A stretch of 46,469 bases of DNA from contig JAHBSS010000009.1 of assembly GCA_019639015.1 (NCBI GenBank), positions 1 through 46,469 on the forward strand, written 5' to 3'. This DNA is from Cryobacterium sp. GTDB taxonomy: Bacteria; Actinomycetota; Actinomycetes; Actinomycetales; Microbacteriaceae. Shown here in pieces: positions 1-8,554 of this stretch; position 1 is the first letter of the stretch; each line of letters begins with the position of its first letter. The notes beneath the pieces were generated by a model. That model worked only from the letters and a program-made list of their open reading frames with translations, did not search any database and had not been told where the DNA came from. The position numbers and the translations under genes were made by a program.

Positions 1-597
1 GAACATGAGTAGAAAATCGTTTGAATCAAACCAAGGCTCTGCGATGCGATCCAATAGGTCCTGATTGGTAATTTGTCCTTGCTCCGGGTGGCTAGCAAAT
101 GCTTCGGCATTTAGTTTCAACCACTCTTGATTATCGGTTCCCGGGATGAACGCTCGAATCGTGAAGTTGTCGTTTGGATGTGGTGCTTTTGGTGCTCGTG
201 CGGGGGCCCCTTGCAAGCTCGGGTCTTCAAGATCGGTGCCGAGCTTCAGTAGCGTTCGCACCGGGGCAAAGCCGAATCGTTTCGCAAGAACTCTCGCCGC
301 AGGATGGTCCCCGTGTGACCAAGTTGACTGAAGATTTGGATGCACCCTCAACACGCGCTCTACAAGTTGGCTTCCGAACCCTAAACTTCGTCGGGAGGGT
401 GCCACAGCTAACTCAAACTCTGAGCTCGCGATGATCGCGGCACCGGAGTCCGAATCAATTAGAGAGCGATCACCTCGTGCGAGTTCAACGAGGCTCTGAT
501 CTGAAAAAGGTGGTTGATGATCCGATTTCAAGCACTCTTGGATGAGACTGGCCAAGTGCTCAGGAATGGAACGCTTGGACACCACGATCAATCTCAT
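1..597 (-). CDS. mshD: Mycothiol synthase MshD, N-terminal 199 residues (runs off the window)
   Basis: MshD acetylates Cys-GlcN-Ins in the cytoplasm, the last step of mycothiol synthesis; the family has two GNAT domains and about 300 residues. I translated the reverse strand, which stays open from 597 to base 1. The best family match is the stretch [12 protein letters not shown] followed by [15 protein letters not shown], typical of the start of the second GNAT domain. The first domain carries [13 protein letters not shown] and the segment [17 protein letters not shown], as expected for acetyl-CoA binding. The start is uncertain: ATG at 597 follows GAAGAGG too closely, while in-frame GTG codons at 585 and 582 are better spaced. 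Either start lies inside the end of glnR, an overlap of 23-38 nt that implies coupling. The glnR-mshD order matches Rv0818-Rv0819 as I recall it. The 3' third is outside the window. Confidence 0.88.
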   Translation of the reverse strand, partial: MRLIVVSKRSIPEHLASLIQECLKSDHQPPFSDQSLVELARGDRSLIDSDSGAAIIASSEFELAVAPSRRSLGFGSQLVERVLRVHPNLQSTWSHGDHPAARVLAKRFGFAPVRTLLKLGTDLEDPSLQGAPARAPKAPHPNDNFTIRAFIPGTDNQEWLKLNAEAFASHPEQGQITNQDLLDRIAEPWFDSNDFLLMF

Positions 598-1249
598 CCT
601 CTTCATAGACATTCAGTCGATAGCCAACGTTTCGTACGGTGCCGATCACGGATTCCAGGTCACCGAGCTTTGCGCGCAGTCTGCGCACGTGCACGTCAAC
701 TGTTCTCGTGCCACCGAAATAGTCGTAACCCCAAACTTCTGTCAACAGTTGTTCTCGCGTGAATACTCTGCTCGGATGGGCGACCAAGAACCGCAATAAT
801 TCGAACTCTTTGAAAGTCAAGTCGAGTGTTCTGCCCTTCACTTTTGCAGAGTAGTTTGCTTCGTCGATCACGATGCCACTCGCGCTGACTCGTTCGACCC
901 CGGTCTCTTTGCGGGAAAGATTCAGCCGGAGTCTGGCATCCAATTCTGCCGGGCTCGCTGTTGAAATGATGAGGTCATCAATTTCCCAATCCGCTGAAAC
1001 CGCGACCAAGGCGGCCTCCTTCACAACTAGAAATAGCGGAACACCAATTCCGGTGGTTCGGAGGATGCGGCAAAGTGACTTAGCTGCTGAAAGATCTGAT
1101 CGGGCGTCAACAAAAATCACATCGGATTCAGGCGCATTTACAAGCCTTGCCGGCTCGGCAGGAATCACTTTCACTTGATGTCTCAAGAATTCGAGCGCGG
1201 GTAACACTTCTAGCTCTTTTGCAGAGCTGAGTATTAGCAATCGCGCCAA
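560..1249 (-). CDS. glnR: GlnR, orphan OmpR-type response regulator of nitrogen metabolism
   Basis: GlnR controls nitrogen assimilation genes in actinobacteria and has no partner kinase. The N-terminal receiver-like domain (to about residue 115) keeps one aspartate in FVDARSDL but lacks the usual acidic pocket near its start, as GlnR proteins do. The C-terminal winged helix (about 130-220) has [33 protein letters not shown] and GTVRNVGYR, all characteristic of GlnR. I chose TTG at 1249 because GGAGGT ends 4 nt before it; the GTG at 1255 overlaps that ribosome binding site. It overlaps mshD downstream. Family assignment rests on recalled similarity to Rv0818. Confidence 0.86.
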   Translation of the reverse strand: MARLLILSSAKELEVLPALEFLRHQVKVIPAEPARLVNAPESDVIFVDARSDLSAAKSLCRILRTTGIGVPLFLVVKEAALVAVSADWEIDDLIISTASPAELDARLRLNLSRKETGVERVSASGIVIDEANYSAKVKGRTLDLTFKEFELLRFLVAHPSRVFTREQLLTEVWGYDYFGGTRTVDVHVRRLRAKLGDLESVIGTVRNVGYRLNVYEEDEIDRGVQAFHS

Positions 1250-1324
1250 GAGCACCTCCGGCTATTTGCAAGCGGCAACTAGGCTCATATTCTACGCGGA
1301 CAGATTTTGAGGCAGGATTTAGCC

Positions 1325-1615
1325 ATGTCAATTGAAAGCCAACGTTGGGAGTTGAAGTTCGGCTCCGTGATTCCGGTTTGGGTTTACAGTGTCGTAGTTG
1401 CCTTGCTTATTTGGCTGGTCTCACCGGCATCCGAATTTCTTACCTGGATTTCTTTAGGTTTGGCTGGCGCGTTTCTGCTCACGTTTTGTATTCAGCTTTC
1501 TCTGCAGATTAAGAGTGGTTTCGTTCAACGTTCGATGGCCTCGGTTGGCGGATCGCTTCTGGTGTTTATTGTTGCCTCGGGGGCACACTGTTTGGTTCGA
1601 CTATTCGGTGGTTAG
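1325..1615 (+). CDS. Small integral membrane protein, function unknown
   Basis: A 96-residue hydrophobic protein. After a short polar start (MSIESQRWELKFGS) there are about three membrane segments: VWVYSVVVALLIWLV, WISLGLAGAFLLTF and ASVGGSLLVFIVASGAHCLV. I do not recognise a named family. An in-frame start 18 nt upstream exists, but ATG at 1325 starts the natural polar leader. It is divergent from glnR and followed closely by another tiny membrane protein and ygfZ, so the three may share a transcript. Confidence 0.65.
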   Translation: MSIESQRWELKFGSVIPVWVYSVVVALLIWLVSPASEFLTWISLGLAGAFLLTFCIQLSLQIKSGFVQRSMASVGGSLLVFIVASGAHCLVRLFGG

Positions 1616-1624
1616 GATTGAATC

Positions 1625-1735
1625 ATGATCCTTGGTCTTGAACTGTTCTTCGTTGGATTACTTGTTTTGGCTTCACTTGGGATCGCGTATGTAGCGGTAG
1701 TGACGATCTACAACTTGTTTCGCGGGCAAAGCTGA
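1625..1735 (+). CDS. 36-residue single-pass membrane peptide
   Basis: Begins 9 nt after the previous stop and ends 8 nt before the GTG of ygfZ. The product is almost wholly hydrophobic (FFVGLLVLASLGIAYVAVVTIY) with a short basic tail NLFRGQS, so one transmembrane helix with a cytoplasmic tail is likely. Tight spacing between two same-strand genes and intact reading support a real gene, but no family is recognised and the ribosome binding site is weak. Confidence 0.45.
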   Translation: MILGLELFFVGLLVLASLGIAYVAVVTIYNLFRGQS

Positions 1736-1743
1736 ACGGTTCA

Positions 1744-2850
1744 GTGCAACTTGAAGTGAACTCGCAGTTCCTAGATTTACCCGGTGCGGTCGAAGCAACA
1801 GGGCCGGATGCCGGTGTCGCCGCGCATTACGGGAACCCGCTTGCCGAACAACGCTCCCTCAAAGCCGGCAAATCCGTAGTTGATCTCACCAATAACCCCG
1901 TAATTGAGGTATCTGGTGTGGACCGACTTTCGTGGCTTGAGTCGATGACGTCGCAAAGGCTCACAACTTTGAAACCGGGTCAGAGCGCAGAAGCGTTGCT
2001 CTTGGGTCCCACCGGTCGAATCGATCATGTGTTGAAGTTGATTGAAGATGGATCGTCAATTTGGATCCTGCTTGAAAATTCAGAGCTTGAGCCCGTGTTC
2101 TCGTGGCTCAACTCGATGCGATTCATGCTTCGGGTCGAAGTCGTTGACCGAACCGACTCTTTTGCGACTATTGGTTGGTTCGAGGTTGCGGGCGTCGACC
2201 CCGGTCTGCAAGTTGCCTCACCACACGGTGTTGAGTTGACTTGGCGGGACCCTTGGAACGAAGTACAGACTGGTGGCTATCAATACTCCGAGGCTGATGC
2301 CGAGCAATATCGCCAGTGGACTTGGCGCGAATCTCTGGTGGAACGATCACTGCTTTCGCACCTCGACCACCGCGAGTTCTCTGGGACCCTTGCTGCTGAG
2401 GCTCTTAGGATTGCGGCTTGGCGACCGCGGTTCGCGACCGAAGTGGATGAGAAGTCGATCCCTCACGAACTTGACTGGTTGCGTTCGGCCGTTCACTTGA
2501 CGAAGGGTTGTTACCGCGGTCAAGAAACGGTGGCTAAGGTGCACAACCTTGGGCACCCGCCAAGAAGGCTCGTGTTGCTGCAACTTGATGGTTCAGAGAA
2601 CTTGATGCCAACCCTCGGAGCTGAGGTAATGCTTGACGATAAAGTTGTCGGTTCGGTCACGAGCGTTGCAAACCATTTCGAGCTCGGGCCGATTGCCCTG
2701 GCGGTCGTGAAGCGCAACACCGCCCCTGACGTACCGTTGCGTGTTTCGGTCGAAGGTGCCTGGATTCCTGCAACCCAGGAGATCATTGTGCCGGTGGGTG
2801 CTGGTGCCACGGCCCCTGCACCGAGATTGCCGCGACTGGGTGCTCGCTAG
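1744..2850 (+). CDS. ygfZ: YgfZ/GcvT-like folate-binding protein
   Basis: YgfZ-family proteins bind tetrahydrofolate and support repair or maturation of Fe-S enzymes. The 368-residue product carries the family signature KGCYRGQE at residues 254-261, with the conserved Cys256. The N-terminal half has the GcvT-type fold (VVDLTNNPVIEVSGVDRLSWL) and the C-terminal barrel contains GSVTSVANHFELGPIALAVVK. The start is GTG at 1744. It ends 9 nt before gpmA. The last 25 residues are Ala/Pro-rich and probably flexible. The family is certain; the in vivo target is inferred from other bacteria. Confidence 0.88.
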   Translation: MQLEVNSQFLDLPGAVEATGPDAGVAAHYGNPLAEQRSLKAGKSVVDLTNNPVIEVSGVDRLSWLESMTSQRLTTLKPGQSAEALLLGPTGRIDHVLKLIEDGSSIWILLENSELEPVFSWLNSMRFMLRVEVVDRTDSFATIGWFEVAGVDPGLQVASPHGVELTWRDPWNEVQTGGYQYSEADAEQYRQWTWRESLVERSLLSHLDHREFSGTLAAEALRIAAWRPRFATEVDEKSIPHELDWLRSAVHLTKGCYRGQETVAKVHNLGHPPRRLVLLQLDGSENLMPTLGAEVMLDDKVVGSVTSVANHFELGPIALAVVKRNTAPDVPLRVSVEGAWIPATQEIIVPVGAGATAPAPRLPRLGAR

Positions 2851-2859
2851 GCTGAGATC

Positions 2860-3603
2860 ATGGCTTACAACCTCATCCTGCTTCGTCACGGTCAAAGCGA
2901 CTGGAACGAAAAGAACCTGTTCACCGGTTGGGTGGATGTGCCGCTCACCGAATTGGGTCGCAAAGAGGCGAGACGTGCTGGTGAGCTAATTGCTGAGAGC
3001 GGCATGCTGCCGGACATTGTGTTCACGAGTTTGCTAAAGCGCGCCATTCACACAGCAAACGATGCGCTTGCGGTGGCGGATCGTGACTGGATTCCCGTGG
3101 AGCGCAGTTGGCGGTTGAACGAACGACACTATGGGGCGCTGCAAGGCAAAGACAAAGCGCAAACTCTTGCCGAGTTTGGCGAAGAACAATTCATGACCTG
3201 GCGCAGGTCGTTCGATGTGCCGCCACCACCGATTGTCGACGACAGCGAATTTTCTCAAGCTCATGATCCACGCTATGCGGACTTGGGCGCCGACCTGCCA
3301 AGAACCGAGTGCCTAAAGGATGTCATCACGCGGATGCTGCCCTATTGGGACTCCGCCGTCACTCCTGCACTAGCGAATGGTAAGACGGTGCTCGTTACTG
3401 CTCACGGTAATTCGCTTCGCGCGATCGTGAAGCACCTGGACGGAATTTCGGATGACGCGATCGCCGAACTGAACATCCCAACTGGCATCCCGCTCGTCTA
3501 CGAACTCGGGCGAGACTTCATGCCGCTCGCGCCTTCTCGGTACCTAGACCCCGAGGCCGCTGCCGCCGGCGCCGCCGCCGTAGCAGCGCAAGGCAAAAAG
3601 TAA
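2860..3603 (+). CDS. gpmA: 2,3-bisphosphoglycerate-dependent phosphoglycerate mutase
   Basis: Interconverts 3- and 2-phosphoglycerate in glycolysis. The 247-residue length is typical. [18 protein letters not shown] contains the phosphohistidine (His10) with its arginine; [13 protein letters not shown] and [15 protein letters not shown] supply the remaining active-site Arg, Glu and His. The C-terminal tail is Ala-rich ([16 protein letters not shown]), as is common for this enzyme. Probably transcribed with ygfZ, 9 nt upstream. It faces phoU across a spacer containing a 15-bp inverted repeat. Confidence 0.95.
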   Translation: MAYNLILLRHGQSDWNEKNLFTGWVDVPLTELGRKEARRAGELIAESGMLPDIVFTSLLKRAIHTANDALAVADRDWIPVERSWRLNERHYGALQGKDKAQTLAEFGEEQFMTWRRSFDVPPPPIVDDSEFSQAHDPRYADLGADLPRTECLKDVITRMLPYWDSAVTPALANGKTVLVTAHGNSLRAIVKHLDGISDDAIAELNIPTGIPLVYELGRDFMPLAPSRYLDPEAAAAGAAAVAAQGKK

Positions 3604-3625
3604 CACCCCAACCACATCCCTTCTT

Positions 3626-3722
3626 GTTCGTAATTCAGGCTGATTGGGACTTCCGGCCATACGTATGCCCTGGTTTCGTGCCCTCGCCGATGCTCGGTCT
3701 CGGTTTTGCCTGAATTACGAAC
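3626..3722. repeat. 15-bp perfect inverted repeat bracketing a 67-nt spacer
   Basis: GTTCGTAATTCAGGC at 3626-3640 is repeated in inverted form at 3708-3722. Between them lies a separate 10-bp palindrome, CATACGTATG, at 3658-3667. The element fills almost the whole gap between convergent gpmA and phoU. It has no T tract, so it is not a classical terminator; it could be a small mobile repeat or a structured bidirectional 3' end. Confidence 0.7.
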
Positions 3723-3727
3723 GGGGG

Positions 3728-4387
3728 TTAGTGGCCGATGTAGCCGACTTGCCAATCGCCGGTGGCGAGGTATTGCACTTTCTTCGCGATTGAGACGGCG
3801 TGGTCTGCGAAACGCTCGTGGTAGCGGGAGGCGAGCGTCGCATCCACCGTGTCTTCGGCGCCACCCTTCCAGGAATCGCCAAGTACTTTGTCGAACACGC
3901 TCTGGTGCAGCTCGTCCATCTTGTCGTCGTCGATACGGATTTGCTCGGCTACTTTGACGTCCTCCGTTCTTAGCAAGATCGTCAAGTTTCGCGCGACCTC
4001 GATGTCGAGTTTGCCCATTTCGCCGAAAATCGTGCGGAGTTGCTTTGGGATGACTTTTTCGGGGAACCGGTACCTGGTCAGTTGGGCGATGTGCTCACTC
4101 ATGTCACCCATCCGCTCAAGGGATGCAGAAATCCTCAATGCGCTCACAACGATTCTCAAGTCGCGAGCCACTGGCTGCTGACGGGCGAGGATGTTTATCG
4201 CGAGTTCATCCAAGCTCACGGTTAGCTCGTCAATTTTTGTGTCGTCGGTTATCACTTGCTCGGCGAGTTTGACATCCGACTCGGCGAAAGCGCGAGTCGC
4301 GTTGGATATCGACGCTTCGACAAGAGTCGAAATTTCTACGAGACGATCTTGAACTTCTCGCAGTTCTTGCTGAAACAATTCGCGCAT
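3728..4387 (-). CDS. phoU: Phosphate-signalling protein PhoU
   Basis: Cytoplasmic regulator that links the Pst phosphate transporter to the SenX3-type sensor and keeps the Pho response off when phosphate is plentiful. The 219-residue product from ATG 4387 (MRELFQQELREVQDRLVEIS) has the two-fold repeated three-helix PhoU domains, with the metal-binding pattern seen as SASLERMGDMSEHIAQL and its counterpart SRYHERFADHAVSIAKKV. A longer in-frame opening upstream runs into senX3 and is not credible. The gene is divergent from senX3-regX3. No pst genes are in the window. Confidence 0.92.
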   Translation of the reverse strand: MRELFQQELREVQDRLVEISTLVEASISNATRAFAESDVKLAEQVITDDTKIDELTVSLDELAINILARQQPVARDLRIVVSALRISASLERMGDMSEHIAQLTRYRFPEKVIPKQLRTIFGEMGKLDIEVARNLTILLRTEDVKVAEQIRIDDDKMDELHQSVFDKVLGDSWKGGAEDTVDATLASRYHERFADHAVSIAKKVQYLATGDWQVGYIGH

Positions 4388-4445
4388 TTTGCTTGCCCCT
4401 TTGATGCATCTAAAGTCAAGTCTGCCTTGTCGAGGTAAACAGCAG

Positions 4446-4463
4446 GTGACGCCTTGCTGAACG
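4446..4463. promoter_or_regulatory. Possible RegX3 (Pho-box-like) direct repeat
   Basis: In the 109-bp gap between phoU and senX3, GTGACGCC at 4446 and CTGAACGC at 4457 are spaced 11 nt apart. This resembles the 11-nt periodic half-sites bound by actinobacterial Pho regulators. Only two degenerate units are visible, so this is tentative. Confidence 0.25.
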
Positions 4464-4496
4464 CGTTTGCGTTGCGGAGAAACTAACCTTGACGTT

Positions 4497-5690
4497 ATGG
4501 ACCCGGTCTGGCTCATCCTCGGTGCCGTGACCCTGGGTGTTTTGGTGGGGGCAGGGACGGTGATCCTTCTGGTGCTTGCGCGCTCGAAAGGTGAGCGGGC
4601 CGTTTCAGTGATAACGCCAGTGGTCCCGGATGGTGTGTCAGAAGTTCTTGATGTTCTCGAATCCGCGGCAATAGTTGTCGATCCTTCGAACAACGTGCTG
4701 AAGACTAGTCAGGCTGCCGTCGCATTTGGGTTAGTGCGCGGGAGTTACCTTGAAGCTCCCGAACTGGTCGCACTCGTGGACGACGCGCGCAACTCAGGAG
4801 AAACTGTAACCCGCGAACTAGTGTTGCCTCGCAAGTTTGGCGAGGCGAATCAAGTGTTCACGGTTCGCGCCTCGCGCCTTGGCACTAGGTACACGCTCAT
4901 CCTCGCGGAAGATCGAACAGAAAGTCATCGACTGGATGCCGTGCGACGCGACTTTGTCGCCAACATTTCCCATGAACTAAAAACTCCAATCGGTGCAGTA
5001 AGTCTTCTAGCTGAAGCACTTCAGGCTGCGGCGAAAGATCCCGAGCAAGTGAAAAAGTTCGCGAAGCGACTTACCAAGGAATCCGAGAGGCTAGCGCAAA
5101 TCACTCAAGAGATCATCGAATTGTCGCGACTGCAAGCGGAGGACGCTCTAAGTGAACCGAAACTGGTCGAAATTGATCAAGTAATCGCATCCGCTGTTGA
5201 CTTGAATCGAGTCGCGGCAGAATCACGCCGCGTCACAATCTCAAGCGGCGGCGAAGGTCGTCTCAAAGTTTACGGAGACGAAGAACTCTTGATCGTGGCC
5301 GTTCAGAACTTGATCTCGAACGCAATCAGCTACTCAGCTAAGGATTCCCGAGTCGGGGTCGGTGTGAGTAGTGCGGACGGTTGGCTCGAGATTGCCGTAA
5401 CAGATCAGGGAATCGGGCTGGATGCGAGCGAAACGGATCGCGTGTTCGAACGCTTCTATCGGGTTGACCCCGCAAGGTCCAGGTATACCGGCGGCACCGG
5501 ACTCGGACTAAGCATTGTCAAGCACGTTGTTCAAAACCACGGAGGCACGATCGCGGTGTGGTCGAAACCGGGCTTCGGTTCGACGTTCACAATTCGGCTA
5601 CCGCTCGCTACCGAATTTGGTGGGGCTAGCGCAGAGCAAGCGCACTCAAAGCGGGCGACATCCGAATCCGAGCTAGAGGCAAATCAGTGA
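4497..5690 (+). CDS. senX3: SenX3-type sensor histidine kinase
   Basis: Membrane sensor kinase of the phosphate-limitation response. From ATG 4497 (MDPVWLILGAVTL) there are 397 residues: one N-terminal membrane helix (about 4-27), a PAS-like region (about 45-145), the HisKA box FVANISHELKTP with phosphoacceptor His159, and a HATPase domain with NLISNAISYS, DQGIGLD and GGTGLGLSIVKHVV. A start 30 nt upstream would add polar residues before the helix and is less likely. The stop overlaps the GTG of regX3 by 4 nt, so the two are translationally coupled. The phoU neighbour supports the phosphate role. Confidence 0.9.
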   Translation: MDPVWLILGAVTLGVLVGAGTVILLVLARSKGERAVSVITPVVPDGVSEVLDVLESAAIVVDPSNNVLKTSQAAVAFGLVRGSYLEAPELVALVDDARNSGETVTRELVLPRKFGEANQVFTVRASRLGTRYTLILAEDRTESHRLDAVRRDFVANISHELKTPIGAVSLLAEALQAAAKDPEQVKKFAKRLTKESERLAQITQEIIELSRLQAEDALSEPKLVEIDQVIASAVDLNRVAAESRRVTISSGGEGRLKVYGDEELLIVAVQNLISNAISYSAKDSRVGVGVSSADGWLEIAVTDQGIGLDASETDRVFERFYRVDPARSRYTGGTGLGLSIVKHVVQNHGGTIAVWSKPGFGSTFTIRLPLATEFGGASAEQAHSKRATSESELEANQ

Positions 5691-6367
5691 CAAAAATCCT
5701 TGTCGTCGAGGATGAACCCGCTATTAGCGAACCCTTGGCTTACCTTCTTGAGCGCGAAGGCTACCAGGCAAGCGTTTCCAAGAACGGCCCGGATGCTGTC
5801 AAGACTTTCAATGCAGGCGGGTTCGATCTCGTGCTACTTGACCTAATGATTCCCGGTTTTTCAGGTTTGGAAGTGTGCAAGCAAATTCGCGCCCAGTCGG
5901 ATGTGCCGATAATCATGCTCACCGCCAAGGATACCGAGGTTGACATTGTCGTCGGGCTTGAGTTGGGTGCCGACGATTACGTGACGAAGCCTTACAAGTC
6001 CAAGGAGTTGCTAGCCAGAATCCGCGCGGTGATGCGAAGAAGGTTAGAGCCAAGCGAGACAGAAGACGTGACCTTGACGGCATCCGGAGTGCTCATGGAT
6101 TTAGACCAGCACAAGGTTTGGGTTCGCGGTCAAGAGGTTCGATTGCCGCTTAAAGAGTTCGAGTTGCTTGAAGTTTTGCTGCGCAACGCAGGGAAGGTTC
6201 TAACTAGAGGGCAACTTATCGACTTGGTTTGGGGCGGCGACTTTCTCGGGGATGACAAGACCCTCGACGTTCACGTCAAGCGCCTCAGGGGACGCATTGA
6301 AGCCGATTCGTCAAACCCCACGTCACTGACTACAGTTCGAGGGCTCGGCTACCGTTTTGAACTCTAA
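5687..6367 (+). CDS. regX3: RegX3-type response regulator
   Basis: OmpR-family activator of phosphate-starvation genes, the partner of SenX3. The receiver domain (1-115) has the acidic pair VVEDEP, the phosphoacceptor Asp52 in LVLLDLMIPG, and the lysine in VTKPYKSKELL. The winged helix has LPLKEFELLEVLLRN, VWGGDFLGDDKTLDVHVKRLR and TTVRGLGYRFE. It starts with GTG inside the senX3 stop and ends 13 nt before the convergent lipoprotein gene. Confidence 0.92.
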   Translation: MTKILVVEDEPAISEPLAYLLEREGYQASVSKNGPDAVKTFNAGGFDLVLLDLMIPGFSGLEVCKQIRAQSDVPIIMLTAKDTEVDIVVGLELGADDYVTKPYKSKELLARIRAVMRRRLEPSETEDVTLTASGVLMDLDQHKVWVRGQEVRLPLKEFELLEVLLRNAGKVLTRGQLIDLVWGGDFLGDDKTLDVHVKRLRGRIEADSSNPTSLTTVRGLGYRFEL

Positions 6368-6380
6368 GCGACTAGCCGAT

Positions 6381-6857
6381 TCAGCCCTTTGGAACTAGTG
6401 ATGCATATTCGCTCGATGAACCGTCAAGCACCGGCAACGCGAGTTGCTTTCCAGTTTCGCCTTCCGGTTGAACGAACACGTTGAACAAAGTTCCAGCCTT
6501 GGCGTCGACACCGGTCAGAAGAATTTGAGCTTGATCCGTGCCGCCGAAGCTCTTTACCGCGTTGCCGTTGATGTAGAACGTGTTGTCAACCTTCGCGCCG
6601 GTCGAGTTCAAGTATTGAAGGTGAACATTAGTTCCGTACTTGTTTGGGTTTACAACGTTAATCAGCAGGCTCGCGGTAGTGCCGTCAGCGGTCAGCAATA
6701 GGGCATTGCGCACTTCGAGTCCGTCAATATTTGCGCCGATTCCGTCGCTTGGGTCGTAGTGGTCCATCGTAACTTGCGGGGTGATGAACGTGCACCCGGC
6801 AGTTGCACCAAGAACAAGTGCGGCAACGACGGCACTGGCTACGAGACGACCTCTCAC
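6381..6857 (-). CDS. Secreted lipoprotein, function unknown
   Basis: 158 residues from GTG 6857, which sits 5 nt after a clear GGAGG. The N-terminus is a lipoprotein signal: basic VRGRLV, a hydrophobic stretch and the lipobox ATAGC, so the mature protein is anchored at Cys22 or near it on the outer face of the membrane. The rest looks like a beta-rich domain (VRNALLLTADGTTASLLINVVN) that could bind a partner or metal. It lies between regX3 and carD in an arrangement I associate with Microbacteriaceae. No named family is recognised. Confidence 0.75.
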   Translation of the reverse strand: MRGRLVASAVVAALVLGATAGCTFITPQVTMDHYDPSDGIGANIDGLEVRNALLLTADGTTASLLINVVNPNKYGTNVHLQYLNSTGAKVDNTFYINGNAVKSFGGTDQAQILLTGVDAKAGTLFNVFVQPEGETGKQLALPVLDGSSSEYASLVPKG

Positions 6858-7009
6858 GGTATCCTCCGAACGGTAGACACAAGTTTCAGGGATCTTTCCC
6901 GAAGAACCCAATGTGAGTTTAGCCTAGCGCCAAGCGCGAGACGGTAGACCCCCTGACCGTGAAACGGGGCCTTGTGGTAAACTAATTGCCGCGGAATGGA
7001 GCCAAATCA

Positions 7010-7492
7010 ATGCTTTTCGAGGTCGGCGAAACAGTCGTCTATCCCCATCACGGGGCAGCAACCATCACTGAGGTTAAGAAACGAACGATCCGAGGTGAAG
7101 AAAAGGTTTACCTGAAACTCAACGTCACTCAGGGTGATCTCACAATCGAGGTGCCTGCCGACAACGTTGATCTTGTCGGAGTTCGTGACGTAATTGGTAA
7201 AGAAGGACTCGACCGGGTGTTCGAAGTACTCCGTACACCTTTTGTTGAGGAACCAACCAACTGGTCTCGCCGTTACAAGGCGAACCTGGAGAAGCTCGCT
7301 TCTGGTGACGTCATCAAGGTTTCCGAGGTTGTGCGTGATTTGTGGCGCAGGGATCAGGATCGTGGCTTGTCTGCTGGAGAAAAGCGGATGCTTGCCAAGG
7401 CTCGCCAGATTTTGATTTCAGAACTCGCTTTGGCTGAGAAGACGGATGAGGCTCGCGCTTCCGACGTGCTCGACGAGGTACTTGCTTCCTAA
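7010..7492 (+). CDS. carD: CarD, RNA polymerase-binding transcription factor
   Basis: Essential actinobacterial regulator that binds the RNA polymerase beta subunit and stabilises open complexes, especially at rRNA promoters. The 160 residues match family length. The N-terminal Tudor-like RNA polymerase interaction domain is [19 protein letters not shown]; the C-terminal helical DNA-binding domain contains [13 protein letters not shown], the conserved tryptophan in [15 protein letters not shown], and [16 protein letters not shown] 7010 has GGAG 8 nt upstream and gives the standard N-terminus. In many actinobacteria carD is followed by ispD and ispF; here an MBL-fold gene on the other strand follows instead. 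Confidence 0.95.
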   Translation: MLFEVGETVVYPHHGAATITEVKKRTIRGEEKVYLKLNVTQGDLTIEVPADNVDLVGVRDVIGKEGLDRVFEVLRTPFVEEPTNWSRRYKANLEKLASGDVIKVSEVVRDLWRRDQDRGLSAGEKRMLAKARQILISELALAEKTDEARASDVLDEVLAS

Positions 7493-7520
7493 TTTGCGGC
7501 AATTTCTTTTCGTAACGCAA

Positions 7521-8495
7521 CTAGGTCAGGCTTCGCAACCTGTCGACGTGTAGTTCCGTTTGCGAGAGAGCTGAAAGCAAAGCGAGCCCGGAGAGGTTTT
7601 GCCAGCCATCCGTCCAGCTGAGTTTTTCGGCAATTTTCCATACCGACGTCTCGCCCAATTGATTTGATACTTCTCTAGCGCGCTCAAGGTGGTGTGAGCG
7701 AACTTGATTGGTGCGCTCCGAAATGCCTTTGAATCTGTAGCCGTGACCGGGGAGAGCCTCGAACTCGTCGAATTCCAGCATCCGATCCAGAGATTGAAGA
7801 TAGTCCTCGATTGGATTGTTATCACTACTACCGCCGAGTCCGATTCCGGAAAACTGGTTCGGCAACAAATGATCACCAGTGAACAAGTATCCTCGCTTAG
7901 CATCGACCAATCCGAGGTGGCCCGTTGTGTGGCCAGGTAGATGTAGCGCGCTTATTCCTAGGCTCTTGATCGGCAAATTCTCGCCGTCTTCAAGTAGCAA
8001 ATCAGCGTCGATGCCGCGCCAATTACTGCGACGCTCAAAAGCACTAAGAAGATCTTGAACTTTCGAATCCGGTACTCCCCAGTTCTTGAATCTTTCAAGC
8101 ACTAGCTGTTTTGGTTGCGGCGCAGAAAGTTCCTTGAGGGCGCGCTGTTCCGCTGGATGAACTGCTACTAGCGCGTTCGTTTCGTCTCGAACTCGCTGCG
8201 CCATGCCGAGGTGATCCGGATGCAAGTGGGTTACGGTAACTGAGCGAATCTGGTTTGGGCGTCCGCCAATAGTTTCAAGACTCGAAACAAGCCTTTGCCA
8301 GTTTTGATCAGAGTCCCATCCCGGATCGATTATGTGGATGTCGTTGCCAACTTGAAGCAAATAGCAAAGCGTTGCGTGCGGCTTCACTCCGGGAAACTCG
8401 ACGCCAAGACTGTAAAGACCGTCAGTAATTCGTTCGAGCGGGGGGACTGCGTCTCGTTCAGCCGCTTCAAACTGACTCTGACTGGTGACCTGCAT
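7521..8495 (-). CDS. MBL-fold metallo-hydrolase
   Basis: A 324-residue metallo-beta-lactamase-fold enzyme, probably cytoplasmic because no signal is seen. The dinuclear metal motif is complete: THLHPDHLG (His90, His92, Asp94, His95), LPGHTTGH, FTGDHLL and ALPGHGYRF. This set is shared with glyoxalase II and LACTB2-like thioesterases and nucleases; the natural substrate cannot be told. A helical C-terminal segment (about 250-320) resembles the winged helix added in LACTB2-like proteins. ATG 8495 is the likely start; a longer opening reaches into cysS. It is divergent from cysS and convergent with carD. Confidence 0.85.
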   Translation of the reverse strand: MQVTSQSQFEAAERDAVPPLERITDGLYSLGVEFPGVKPHATLCYLLQVGNDIHIIDPGWDSDQNWQRLVSSLETIGGRPNQIRSVTVTHLHPDHLGMAQRVRDETNALVAVHPAEQRALKELSAPQPKQLVLERFKNWGVPDSKVQDLLSAFERRSNWRGIDADLLLEDGENLPIKSLGISALHLPGHTTGHLGLVDAKRGYLFTGDHLLPNQFSGIGLGGSSDNNPIEDYLQSLDRMLEFDEFEALPGHGYRFKGISERTNQVRSHHLERAREVSNQLGETSVWKIAEKLSWTDGWQNLSGLALLSALSQTELHVDRLRSLT

Positions 8496-8554
8496 TACTC
8501 GATGGTAGTTGGCTAAAGCAAAGCTCAATAAGCCAAGACAAGTAGGCTTTGGCT

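Noticed and set aside
4388-4693. Extended N-terminus of PhoU
   Set aside because: It would lie antisense inside senX3; PhoU family length and a ribosome site support ATG 4387.
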